Below the pieces are notes generated by a model that saw only the letters and a program-made list of their open reading frames with translations, ran no database searches and was not told the DNA's origin. From contig CAIXPZ010000168.1 in NCBI GenBank assembly GCA_903921455.1, forward strand, positions 1 through 22,029: DNA of 22,029 bases. The letters run 5' to 3'. Position numbers and translations under genes: made by a program. The stretch is from an uncultured Verrucomicrobia subdivision 3 bacterium. Lineage in GTDB: Bacteria > Verrucomicrobiota > Verrucomicrobiae > Limisphaerales > UBA11358. Positions 1 through 6,228 of the stretch are shown piece by piece. The stretch's first letter is position 1; the number at the start of each line of letters is the position of its first letter.

Positions 1-647
1 AGCTCGAATCCAATCCGTGGGACGGCGCGGCGGCGAAATACACCGTTGGCACCAAGGTCAAAGGCCAGGTGCGCAACCTCACGAGCTACGGCGCGTTTGT
101 CGAGCTCGAAGAGGGCATTGACGGCATGGTGCACGTTTCCGACATGTCCTGGACCCGCAAGATCAATCATCCTTCCGAAATGATGAAGAAGGGCGACGTC
201 GTGGAAGCCACCGTCCTCGAAGTGGATCGGCCGAACCAGCGCATCGCGCTCGGCATGAAGCAGCTCGAGACCGACCCGTGGTCCAACATCGAGACCCTCT
301 ACAAAGTCGGCGACCTCGTCACCGGCAAAGTCACCAAGCTCGCCAGTTTCGGCGCGTTTGTGGGCCTCCAGCACGAAATCGACGGCCTCGTCCACATCTC
401 CCAGATCAGCGAAGAGCGCGTGGACAAGATCAAGAACGTGCTCAAGGTCGGCCAGGACGTCAGCGCCCGCGTGGTCAAAATCGACCGCAACGAACGCCGC
501 ATCGGTCTGTCCATCAAGGCCGCCAGCTACACCGACGAGCAGATCAAGGAAGAGCAGAAGATCCTCGACGCGCTCAAGCCCGGCGAAGACCTGGTTGCCC
601 TGCAGCACGCCTTCGACGCCCTCGACGACGTCAAGATCTCGGAATAA
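1..647 (+). CDS. rpsA: 30S ribosomal protein S1, C-terminal part (5' end outside window)
   Basis: The reading frame is already open at the window edge (first full codon at position 3), so this is the last ~214 residues of a longer protein. Two complete S1 RNA-binding (OB-fold) repeats are visible. The first runs from KVKGQV through SYGAFVEL, GIDGMVHVSDMSW and RIALGMKQ. The second runs from GDLVTGKV through SFGAFVGL, IDGLVHISQIS and RRIGLSIKA. The link DPW between repeats and the acidic C-terminal tail are typical of the last repeats of ribosomal S1, which helps load mRNA onto the 30S subunit. A strong intrinsic terminator follows 17 bases after the stop. The ATG/GTG codons inside the visible part are internal, not the true start. 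Other multi-S1 proteins are possible in principle, but the paired repeats and tail fit S1 best. Confidence 0.93.
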   Translation, partial: LESNPWDGAAAKYTVGTKVKGQVRNLTSYGAFVELEEGIDGMVHVSDMSWTRKINHPSEMMKKGDVVEATVLEVDRPNQRIALGMKQLETDPWSNIETLYKVGDLVTGKVTKLASFGAFVGLQHEIDGLVHISQISEERVDKIKNVLKVGQDVSARVVKIDRNERRIGLSIKAASYTDEQIKEEQKILDALKPGEDLVALQHAFDALDDVKISE

Positions 648-663
648 TTCCGGCAGCAACTTC

Positions 664-698
664 AAACCGGCGGACTGGCAACAGTCCGCCGGTTTTTT
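664..698 (+). terminator. Intrinsic terminator of rpsA
   Basis: A perfect 14-base-pair stem (664-677 with 682-695) closes on a GCAA tetraloop of the GNRA type and runs into six T residues (693-698). It lies directly downstream of the S1 stop codon. This is a textbook rho-independent terminator on the plus strand. Confidence 0.92.
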
Positions 699-763
699 GT
701 TGGCGAAAAACAAGACTCGCCGTTCCGGTAAGTGGACAGTCGGCGGGCTTCGGCCGGCGTCGG

Positions 764-788
764 GAAAAATCAGCCGCGTGAGGCGGCT
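764..788 (-). terminator. Probable intrinsic terminator of the minus-strand thyA-folA run
   Basis: Read on the minus strand, a 6-base-pair GC-rich stem (AGCCGC/GCGGCT, 783-788 with 772-777, loop of five) begins inside the stop codon of the small membrane gene. It is followed by G-A and five T residues. It faces the rpsA terminator, so both convergent transcription units would end within about 130 bases. Confidence 0.6.
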
Positions 789-991
789 TAGCGCGCGGCC
801 ACTGCGTTCGGGCGGGCCGCCGCCGTCTTGGCGTGTTCGCTCACGCACCCTTGAATCAGCAGCACCACAAGCAGGGTGGCAACGGCGGCGATCGAAAACA
901 CGACGATCTTCTTGAACCGCTCCTGCCGCCGCCGCTCATGGTCGGCGCGCTGCAAACAAGTCGGGATTTGAAATGGATTGGAGGTTTTCAC
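788..991 (-). CDS. Small single-helix membrane protein, function unknown
   Basis: This 67-residue frame starts at GTG. A basic cytoplasmic stretch (RADHERRRQERFKK, about residues 15-28) precedes one strongly hydrophobic helix (about 29-47), and a short Ala-rich tail follows. The charge pattern predicts an inside N-terminus. The helix ends in LLIQGC, which resembles a lipobox around Cys49, but the long n-region makes a lipoprotein signal uncertain. It lies 51 bases after folA on the same strand and is followed at once by a terminator hairpin, so it is probably the last gene of that transcript. I recall similar small proteins in Verrucomicrobia but cannot assign a function. The start is uncertain because no clear Shine-Dalgarno sequence precedes it. 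Confidence 0.65.
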   Translation of the reverse strand: MKTSNPFQIPTCLQRADHERRRQERFKKIVVFSIAAVATLLVVLLIQGCVSEHAKTAAARPNAVAAR

Positions 992-1042
992 TGGACGTGC
1001 CAGCGAACCTTTAGCACGTCGAATGCCAGCGGAAAAAATCGC

Positions 1043-1642
1043 TCAACGCTCCGCCGCCAGCGAGAACAGCGAGCGGTGCCGGTAATGCAGGATCTTGAAC
1101 TCCGGCTCGTTGCGCACCGTGGCCACGAGGTCGAACTTGTCCTCGAACACCGGGAAAAACGCGTCGCCCGCCACCTCGCGCTTCACCACCGTCAGGTAAA
1201 GATCGGAGCACCAGGGCAGCGCCTGCTCGTAGATCTGCGCTCCGCCGGCGATGAAGAACTCCAGCGGCGAACTGGCCGGGTCCAGCTTCAGGAAATCCTT
1301 GATGATTCGCAGGTCCACCGTCGCCGCGCCGCCGACCTTGGGCAGCTCGAACTGCGTCGGCTTGTCCGGCAGGTGCATCTTGCCGCGCCCGACCCAGGCG
1401 TTGCCGAAGACGGCGGGGAAATCCTTCTGTAGTTTCCCCGGATGCCGGCTCAGCACGATGTTGATGCGGTTGGGCAGGGGCTTGCCGAGGCTTTCAAACG
1501 TCTTGCGCCCCATGATGACCACGTTGCCCGACGTCATCTGCTTGAACCACTTGAAATCCTCCGGCAGATGCCAGGGGATTTTATTCCCCGCACCGATCAC
1601 GCGGTTCAGCGACATCGCGGCGATGGCCTTGAAATGTTTCAT
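1043..1642 (-). CDS. folA: Dihydrofolate reductase
   Basis: The enzyme reduces dihydrofolate to tetrahydrofolate with NADPH, replacing the folate oxidised by thymidylate synthase. The 199-residue protein shows the N-terminal strand KAIAAMSLNRVIG, the substrate site IPWHLPEDF with the acidic residue at Asp29 (E. coli Asp27), the cofactor motif MGRKTFESLG, and the late glycine pair FIAGGAQIYEQAL. It is about 40 residues longer than E. coli DHFR. The extra length lies mainly between LSRHPGK and FFIAGG, so it is a loop insertion, not a fusion. The start was chosen at 1642 because the DHFR fold begins there; the frame is open further upstream only because it runs under the preceding gene. Its ATG overlaps the aminotransferase stop as ATGA, which suggests translational coupling. 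Confidence 0.95.
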   Translation of the reverse strand: MKHFKAIAAMSLNRVIGAGNKIPWHLPEDFKWFKQMTSGNVVIMGRKTFESLGKPLPNRINIVLSRHPGKLQKDFPAVFGNAWVGRGKMHLPDKPTQFELPKVGGAATVDLRIIKDFLKLDPASSPLEFFIAGGAQIYEQALPWCSDLYLTVVKREVAGDAFFPVFEDKFDLVATVRNEPEFKILHYRHRSLFSLAAER

Positions 1643-2886
1643 CTGGACGGACCCGAGCGTAATACTTTCGGCAGCGCCTCGGCAAGGCGCGCGTATTGCG
1701 GCAGCGAATTGTAAAGCTGGGCCGACACGCGGACCCATTGCCGGGGCGCCGCCGGCCAGGGGAAGACCGGCACTTCGATGCCATGCTGCAGTAGCAGCCG
1801 GGCCCGCAGCGGCGACTGGCCGTTGGAAATCTTCTTCGCCTCCGCCGCGCTCATATTGGGCAGCGGCACCGTCGCCAGCGAGCCGATCATCTCGTCCGGG
1901 CACGGCGGCGCCACCTGCAAGGCGTCGCACAATAAATCTCGCGCCGCCAGCGCCAGCGCGCGGTTGCGCCGCATCACCGCCGGCCAGCCGCCGGGCAGCA
2001 GCGCGCCGACCACGCGCAAGGATTCCGGCACGCTCAGCCACGCGGAGAAATCGCCCGTGCCCATCCAGCCGAATTCCAGCAGGAACCGCGAGCGGTCCCG
2101 GCGCGGCACATTGTGGCCGTGGCTGATGACCAGCGGTTGAATGGCTGGCTGCCGGTCGCGCCGCACGTAAAGCAGCGCCGCCGTCTTCGGCGTGCAGAGC
2201 CATTTGTGGCCGTTGCCGGTGTAATACGTCGCGCCCAGCTGTTTCAGGTTGAGCGGGATCATCCCGGGGGCGTGCGCGCCGTCCACGAGCGATTCGATGC
2301 CGCGCGCGTTCAGCTCGCGGATGATCGGGGCGATCGGCAGCACCAGTCCCGTGGGGCTGGTCACGTGATCCAGCAGCACCAGTCGCGTCCGCCGGGTGAC
2401 GCCCGCCAGCACGGCGTCCACGGCCTGCTGCGGCGAGGCAATGGGAAAAGGGATCTTCACCAGCACCACGCGCGCGCCGGCGCGGGCGGCGACGAAATCC
2501 AGCGCGCAGCGGCAGGCGTTGTATTCGTGGTTAGTGACGAGCAGCTCATCCCCGCGCCGGAATTGCAGCGAACGCAGGACGGTGTTCACGCCCGCCGTCG
2601 CGTTGGTCACGAAAACCAGATCCTGCGCGTCGGCGCCGACAAATCGCGCCAGCGTCCGCCGCGCGGCGTCCCAGAGCGCCTCGAACTCGTCCACGAGGAA
2701 GTGTATGGGCTGACGCTCCAATCGTGCTTGCAGGTCGCGCTGGAAGTTCAGCACCGGCTGCGGACAACTGCCGAAGGAACCGTGGTTGAGAAATGTCACC
2801 TGCGGGTCGAGCGGCCAGAAGCCGCGCCCGCCGATGGGTCGGGCGAGCTGCGCTGCCGGCACGGTGGATAAATTGAAATGTTTCAT
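1639..2886 (-). CDS. Class-V-fold PLP-dependent aminotransferase (isopenicillin N epimerase-like)
   Basis: This 415-residue protein has the fold-type I PLP signature of the NifS/CefD superfamily. It opens with FLNHGSFGSCP, followed by the phosphate-binding TNATAGVN (about 94-101), LLDHVTSPTG, the cofactor aspartate in VDGAHAPG (Asp202) and the Schiff-base lysine in TGNGHKWL (Lys228). No persulfide-type cysteine loop is evident, so a cysteine desulfurase is unlikely. Isopenicillin N epimerase-like proteins are often assigned by homology only, and the true substrate here is unknown. It sits between thyA and folA on the same strand. It begins 133 bases after thyA and overlaps folA by four bases, which places it in a folate/thymidylate transcript with no obvious chemical reason. 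The first 14 bases of the gene are identical to those of folA. Confidence 0.9.
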   Translation of the reverse strand: MKHFNLSTVPAAQLARPIGGRGFWPLDPQVTFLNHGSFGSCPQPVLNFQRDLQARLERQPIHFLVDEFEALWDAARRTLARFVGADAQDLVFVTNATAGVNTVLRSLQFRRGDELLVTNHEYNACRCALDFVAARAGARVVLVKIPFPIASPQQAVDAVLAGVTRRTRLVLLDHVTSPTGLVLPIAPIIRELNARGIESLVDGAHAPGMIPLNLKQLGATYYTGNGHKWLCTPKTAALLYVRRDRQPAIQPLVISHGHNVPRRDRSRFLLEFGWMGTGDFSAWLSVPESLRVVGALLPGGWPAVMRRNRALALAARDLLCDALQVAPPCPDEMIGSLATVPLPNMSAAEAKKISNGQSPLRARLLLQHGIEVPVFPWPAAPRQWVRVSAQLYNSLPQYARLAEALPKVLRSGPSR

Positions 2887-2960
2887 AAATCCAATTCTTT
2901 ATGCTGCAATATCAAGCAAATGGATGTTTCCCCGCCGCTGTCCACAGGACAGCAACAGGA

Positions 2961-3010
2961 GTAGCCGTGGGTTGCACCTGCGGCTACCCATGTTTTGACC
3001 CTGCGGGTCA
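2961..3010 (-). promoter_or_regulatory. Two hairpins in the thyA-aminotransferase gap
   Basis: The 133-base gap holds two inverted repeats. One is a 6-base-pair stem with a three-base loop (2996-3001 with 3005-3010), directly after the thyA stop. The other is a 7-base-pair stem with a 13-base loop (2961-2967 with 2981-2987). Neither is followed by a proper T run on the minus strand, so they look more like attenuating or mRNA-protecting structures, or a repeat element, than an efficient terminator. Confidence 0.4.
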
Positions 3011-3019
3011 TAAAATATT

Positions 3020-3814
3020 TTACACCGCCACCGGCGCCTTGATGGCTGGATGCGGGTCGTAGCCGACCAGTTCAAAATCTTCGAACTTGAAATCATGGAT
3101 GTCTTTCACCGCCGGGTTCAATTTCATCTGCGGCAGCGGACGCGGCTCGCGGGACAGTTGCAACTTGGCCTGTTCGACGTGGTTGGCGTAAAGATGCAGG
3201 TCGCCGAAAGTGTGGACGAATTCGCCCGGCTTCAGGCCGCAGACCTGCGCGACCATCAGTGTGAGCAGTGCGTAGCTGGCGATGTTGAAGGGCACGCCGA
3301 GGAAAATATCCGCGCTGCGCTGGTAAAGCTGGCAGCTCAGCTCGCCCTCGCTCACGTAGAACTGGAACAGCGTGTGGCACGGCGGCAGGGCCATGCCCTG
3401 GATCTCGCCGGGGTTCCACGCGCTGACGATGAGCCGCCGGCTGTCGGGATTCTTTTTGATCTGGGCGATGACGTCGTCGATTTGGTTGAGGCTGCGGCCG
3501 TCGGCGGTGCGCCAGTCGGTCCATTGCGCGCCATAGACGCGGCCGAGATTGCCGTTGGCGTCCGCCCATTCGTTCCAGATGGAGACGCCGTGATCCTTGA
3601 GCCATTGGATGTTGGTGTCGCCGCGCAGGAACCAGAGCAACTCGTAAAGGATCGACTTGGTGTGGACTTTCTTGGTGGTGAGCAGAGGGAAGGAGTCGCG
3701 CAGCGGGCAGCGAATTTGCGCGCCGAACAGCGAGTAGGTGCCGGTGCCGGTGCGGTCGGCCTTGAACTTGCCGTGCGTCTGCACGTGCCGGAGCAAATCG
3801 AGGTATGGAATCAT
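3020..3814 (-). CDS. thyA: Thymidylate synthase
   Basis: The enzyme methylates dUMP to dTMP using methylenetetrahydrofolate. The protein is 264 residues, the same length as the E. coli enzyme, and the key positions fall at the same numbers. Arg21 lies in ADRTGTG and the phosphate-binding arginines at 126-127 in DSRRL. The nucleophile is Cys146 in [12 protein letters not shown], and Asn177 lies in [11 protein letters not shown]. The C-terminus ends in APVAV, the usual hydrophobic tail that closes over the active site. The start at 3814 gives the standard [10 protein letters not shown] opening. It is the first gene of the minus-strand run that also carries folA. The upstream leader (3815-3862) contains a dispersed-repeat-like sequence and no clear Shine-Dalgarno site. 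Confidence 0.98.
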   Translation of the reverse strand: MIPYLDLLRHVQTHGKFKADRTGTGTYSLFGAQIRCPLRDSFPLLTTKKVHTKSILYELLWFLRGDTNIQWLKDHGVSIWNEWADANGNLGRVYGAQWTDWRTADGRSLNQIDDVIAQIKKNPDSRRLIVSAWNPGEIQGMALPPCHTLFQFYVSEGELSCQLYQRSADIFLGVPFNIASYALLTLMVAQVCGLKPGEFVHTFGDLHLYANHVEQAKLQLSREPRPLPQMKLNPAVKDIHDFKFEDFELVGYDPHPAIKAPVAV

Positions 3815-3829
3815 CGCGGGAAAAAGTTA

Positions 3830-3862
3830 ACCACGAAAGACGCGAAAGACACGCAAAAGAAG
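3830..3862. repeat. Dispersed intergenic repeat of the accacgaaagac type
   Basis: The stretch just upstream of thyA is a run of short imperfect iterations (acgaaagac, gcgaaagac, acgcaaaag). I recognise this style of intergenic repeat from Verrucomicrobia and Planctomycetes genomes, where it gives spurious peptides such as TKDAKDTQ. Only this copy is in the window, so its dispersal is inferred from memory, not shown here. Confidence 0.5.
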
Positions 3863-3882
3863 TTTGTCCGGCGAAAACTATT

Positions 3883-3901
3883 TTTGCCCCAGATGGGCAA
3901 A
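3883..3901 (-). terminator. Possible weak terminator or repeat hairpin between the membrane gene and thyA
   Basis: A 7-base-pair stem TTTGCCC/GGGCAAA (3883-3889 with 3895-3901) with a five-base loop is followed on the minus strand by a T/A-rich stretch (AATAGTTTT). It could end transcription of the orphan membrane gene before thyA. The long T run of a strong terminator is missing. Confidence 0.35.
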
Positions 3902-3943
3902 GATGAAGTGCAGATGGAACCTGACGAGTGGCGGTGAATGTTT

Positions 3944-3985
3944 CCCCCTCTCCTTGGGGAGATGGCTGGGGTGAGGGAGGTCGTG
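3944..3985. repeat. Dispersed intergenic repeat of the ccctctccttggggag type
   Basis: The stretch contains the short palindromic core ctccttggggag and then the ggctggggtgaggg tail. It resembles the CCCTCACC...CTCCCC-AAGG-AGAGGG elements scattered through many GC-rich bacterial genomes. It lies just past the stop of the AT-rich membrane gene. There is only one copy in the window, so the repeat status rests on recognition. Confidence 0.45.
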
Positions 3986-3992
3986 CTGAAAT

Positions 3993-4646
3993 CTAAAATG
4001 AAGCCAACCTTGGAGTAAATACTAAAACGAAAAGGATAACTGAACCCAACAAGAAAAATCGCAACGTTATTGTGGCACGCCCAGCCTCGCAAAAAATTGC
4101 TTGTAGCAATGCGCCCAACAAAAGCGCCAAGAGTGAAATTAGGTAACATTTAAATATCAAATCATAAGACAATCCAAATACCCTGCGATAAGGTCGAAAG
4201 AAGGAAGTGTGAGCAAGAATCTTTTCGAAAATCCAAATCATCGGGAAGGTGGCGACGATGCAGGTTTTGAATGGTAATACGCAAAATGTAATCCATTGAT
4301 CAACCGTGGCAGGTATTAACTTTAGCGAAGTGACAAGTCGCACCAATTTCATGACTGTGGCTGGACGGAATTGATGGGCAATTGCCACGGTGGCAGAAAA
4401 AATCAGCGCCCAAGAATCCAGCAGTAGGCCACGCCATGCTTGACGCATTGAAGGACGGGCGAGCACTGTCAGATAAGCCAACGGTGGAAAAAGAATTACG
4501 GATGCAATAAATATCCGGTTGAGCCACGACGGGAATAAGTCGCTCCATACAAACAGAACGATGACCAGCAGCATTTGTGCGACAAATACCAACAGCATGC
4601 GCCGCGTGAAATTCGGCAGCTTGTTAGCCTGATTGTCTGTGTTCAC
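3993..4646 (-). CDS. Multi-pass membrane protein, function unknown
   Basis: I do not recognise a family. The 217-residue product has about six hydrophobic segments: roughly residues 17-36, 43-66, 76-93, 115-140, 163-185 and 193-213. The linkers between them are short and often basic, for example FFRPYRRVFG. No catalytic motif is evident. The gene is visibly more AT-rich than the housekeeping genes around it and is flanked by repeat-like intergenic DNA on one side and a gene relic on the other, which suggests acquisition. The GTG start is tentative; an in-frame ATG at 4598 (residue 17) would remove only the polar N-terminus. The consistent hydrophobic pattern over 650 bases argues that it is a real gene and not chance. 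Confidence 0.65.
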   Translation of the reverse strand: MNTDNQANKLPNFTRRMLLVFVAQMLLVIVLFVWSDLFPSWLNRIFIASVILFPPLAYLTVLARPSMRQAWRGLLLDSWALIFSATVAIAHQFRPATVMKLVRLVTSLKLIPATVDQWITFCVLPFKTCIVATFPMIWIFEKILAHTSFFRPYRRVFGLSYDLIFKCYLISLLALLLGALLQAIFCEAGRATITLRFFLLGSVILFVLVFTPRLASF

Positions 4647-4696
4647 ATTGAAACTTTAGTCCTCCCCGCCCATTTCTGTCGAGCGCTGTTTGTCGC

Positions 4697-4807
4697 TTAC
4701 GGCGGCACGAGGACGCTGACGATGCGGCTCCACCGGCCGACGGGTTGGTCGCCCGCCTGATAGATGGCGCGATATTGCCAGCGGGTCGGCGCGGCGGGGA
4801 AAGCGTC
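4697..4807 (-). pseudogene. 36-codon relic of a larger coding sequence
   Basis: Between two in-frame stops the minus strand encodes a peptide containing RWQYRAIYQAGDQPVGRWS followed by RIVSVLVPP and a stop. It lacks a start codon, since the frame is closed upstream by TAA at 4808-4810. The peptide resembles the C-terminal end of proteins I recall from Verrucomicrobia with a pattern like YRAIY..GDQ.VG.WS..V.V.V. It is best read as the surviving 3' end of a deleted gene. The rest of the 4647-4911 gap shows no gene. Beyond this relic and the repeat near 4845 I see nothing definite in it. Confidence 0.5.
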
Positions 4808-4844
4808 TTATCCACCGAACCCAGCACCATGGGTAAAATTTTTC

Positions 4845-4882
4845 CGTTGTGGCCTTGGGCTTTTGCGCCTTTGCGTTGAATT
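4845..4882. repeat. Dispersed intergenic repeat of the gcgcctttgcgttgaa type
   Basis: Imperfect short iterations (ttgggcttttgcgcctttgcg) lie just upstream of ruvX. In one frame they read LGFCAFALN and in the opposite one FNAKAQKPKA. These peptides are familiar as spurious translations of an intergenic repeat in Verrucomicrobia-like genomes. The sequence would otherwise have lengthened the ruvX frame by 21 false residues. Confidence 0.5.
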
Positions 4883-4911
4883 CCCCCGGCCTTGCTGACA
4901 GACTGCCCGCC

Positions 4912-5322
4912 ATGCGAATCCTCGCCCTCGACCACGGAACCAAGCGCATCGGCGTCGCCTTGAGCGATGAGACCAAGACGATCGCGCAGCCGCTGGAGTA
5001 TATCCTCGCGGAACCGTTCGCGCCGTTTCTGGAGCGGCTCAAGCAGTTGCTCCACGAGAAGGAAGTGGACCTCATCCTCATCGGTCAGCCGCGCAACATG
5101 GACGGCAGCTACGGTCCCGCCGCGCAGAAGGTGGAGGCATTCGTCGCCGTGCTGAAGACCGCCATCACCGTGCCCATCAAGTTGTGGGACGAGCGCCTGA
5201 CCTCCACGATGGCGAACCGTACGATGATCCAGGGCAACGTCCGCCGCGAGAAGCGGAAGGAAAAAGTGGACGCCATGGCCGCCGCGATCTTGCTGCAAAG
5301 CTATCTGGACATGGGGCAATGA
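4912..5322 (+). CDS. ruvX: RuvX/YqgF-family Holliday junction resolvase-like nuclease
   Basis: The family has an RNase H-like fold and is linked to pre-16S rRNA 5'-end maturation and putative Holliday junction resolution. The 136-residue protein has the family length. It shows the first-strand aspartate in ILALDHGTKRIGVALSD (Asp7), the IGQPRNMDGSYG loop, the LWDERLTS motif and the final acidic residue in KVDAMAAAILL (Asp120). The ATG at 4912 was chosen although the frame is open 63 bases further up, because family homology begins exactly at MRILALD and the upstream part is repeat-derived. No Shine-Dalgarno sequence is visible. It precedes truA on the same strand, separated by a 78-base inverted-repeat-rich gap. 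Confidence 0.93.
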   Translation: MRILALDHGTKRIGVALSDETKTIAQPLEYILAEPFAPFLERLKQLLHEKEVDLILIGQPRNMDGSYGPAAQKVEAFVAVLKTAITVPIKLWDERLTSTMANRTMIQGNVRREKRKEKVDAMAAAILLQSYLDMGQ

Positions 5323-5398
5323 TTCGTTAAATGGTTGAATCGTTAAATTGTCGAAGCGTGTTTCGATTCAACTATTCAACATTTTAACCATTTATCCA
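5323..5398. repeat. AT-rich inverted repeat between ruvX and truA
   Basis: A 9-base inverted repeat (5328-5336 with 5386-5394) encloses a second one (ttgaatcg 5335-5342 with cgattcaa 5364-5371), so the whole gap can fold back. The words gattcaac/attcaac recur in the gap before fabI (7438-7465), so this looks like a dispersed element. It forms the entire leader of truA and may set its expression or end the ruvX transcript. Confidence 0.5.
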
Positions 5399-5400
5399 AT

Positions 5401-6195
5401 TTGAAATTCAAACTCGTCATCGCCTACGACGGCACGGCCTACCAGGGCTGGCAGGTCCAGAAGATCGGCATCGGCGTGCAGGAAAAGATCGAGGCCGTGC
5501 TGCAGCGCTATTTCCCCAGCGGCCCGCGCCTGCACAGCAGCAGCCGCACGGACACCGGCGTCCATGCGCTCGGCATGGTGGCGCATTACGAGATTCCCGC
5601 GGCGGAGAATAAACTCCCCCTCGCGCGCCTCGCCATCGCCTTGAACGCCTTTCTGCCGGAGGACATCCGCGTGCTGCACGCCACGCGCGCGCCGGCGAAG
5701 TTTCACGCGCGGTTCCACGCCCGTGGCAAGCAGTATCGCTACCTCGTCTGGAATCATCACGCCATGAACCCGCTGCTGGCGGGCCACGCCTGGCACGTCG
5801 CGCGCCCGCTCGACTTCGCCGCGATGAAGCGGGCGGCGAAATATCTCGTCGGCAAGCACGACTTCAAATCCTTCGCCGCGAATCATCCCTACGCGATGGC
5901 CACCACCGTCCGCACGCTTACGCGCTGCGACGTGAAGCGGTCCGGCCGGCAATACACCTTCGTGATCGAGGGCGACGGTTTTCTTTACAAGATGTGCCGG
6001 GGCATCGTTGGCACGCTGGTGCAGGTGGGTTTCGGGAAATTTTCGCCGGACGACCTCAAGGTGATGCTCGCCCGGACCGACCGCCGCGCCGCCGGCATGA
6101 GCGCGCCCGCGCACGGGCTGGTGCTGTGGAAAGTGTTTTATGGGAAAACCCTTTGCAGCCGACGTGCGGCGCCCCAGAATATCGAGGTGGAATGA
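5401..6195 (+). CDS. truA: tRNA pseudouridine(38-40) synthase
   Basis: TruA converts uridines 38-40 of the tRNA anticodon stem to pseudouridine. The 264-residue protein carries the opening IAYDGTAYQGWQVQ, the catalytic aspartate in SSRTDTGVHA (Asp51, E. coli Asp60), the RGKQYRYLVWN strand, HDFKSFAA, and the late FLYKMCRGIVGTLVQVGFGK motif. The chosen start is a TTG at 5401 because the family begins immediately with MKFKLVIAYDG and no ATG lies close upstream. A rare start codon with no Shine-Dalgarno sequence suggests modest expression. The C-terminal tail after VLWKVFYG is about 20 residues and unconserved in appearance. It is followed after 33 bases by trmL, so the two tRNA-modification genes are probably co-transcribed. 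Confidence 0.96.
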   Translation: MKFKLVIAYDGTAYQGWQVQKIGIGVQEKIEAVLQRYFPSGPRLHSSSRTDTGVHALGMVAHYEIPAAENKLPLARLAIALNAFLPEDIRVLHATRAPAKFHARFHARGKQYRYLVWNHHAMNPLLAGHAWHVARPLDFAAMKRAAKYLVGKHDFKSFAANHPYAMATTVRTLTRCDVKRSGRQYTFVIEGDGFLYKMCRGIVGTLVQVGFGKFSPDDLKVMLARTDRRAAGMSAPAHGLVLWKVFYGKTLCSRRAAPQNIEVE

Positions 6196-6228
6196 GCCGC
6201 CTCACCACCTCGCCTGCCACGCCAGCAA

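Noticed and set aside
1043..2203. A single 386-residue minus-strand frame covering folA and part of the aminotransferase
   Set aside because: Only residues from the ATG at 1642 resemble DHFR. The upstream 187 residues are an Arg/Ala/Gly-rich shadow of the aminotransferase gene in another frame.
1639..2886. Cysteine desulfurase (NifS/SufS) as the function of the aminotransferase
   Set aside because: The expected active-site cysteine loop near the C-terminus is not visible and no Fe-S genes are nearby; the CefD-like layout fits better.
3050..3937. A 295-residue plus-strand frame antisense to thyA
   Set aside because: It is a shadow of the clearly coding thyA strand, with no domain features; long antisense frames are expected in GC-rich genes.
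4849..4911. N-terminal extension of ruvX
   Set aside because: The 21 extra residues come from an intergenic repeat. Family homology begins at MRILALD.
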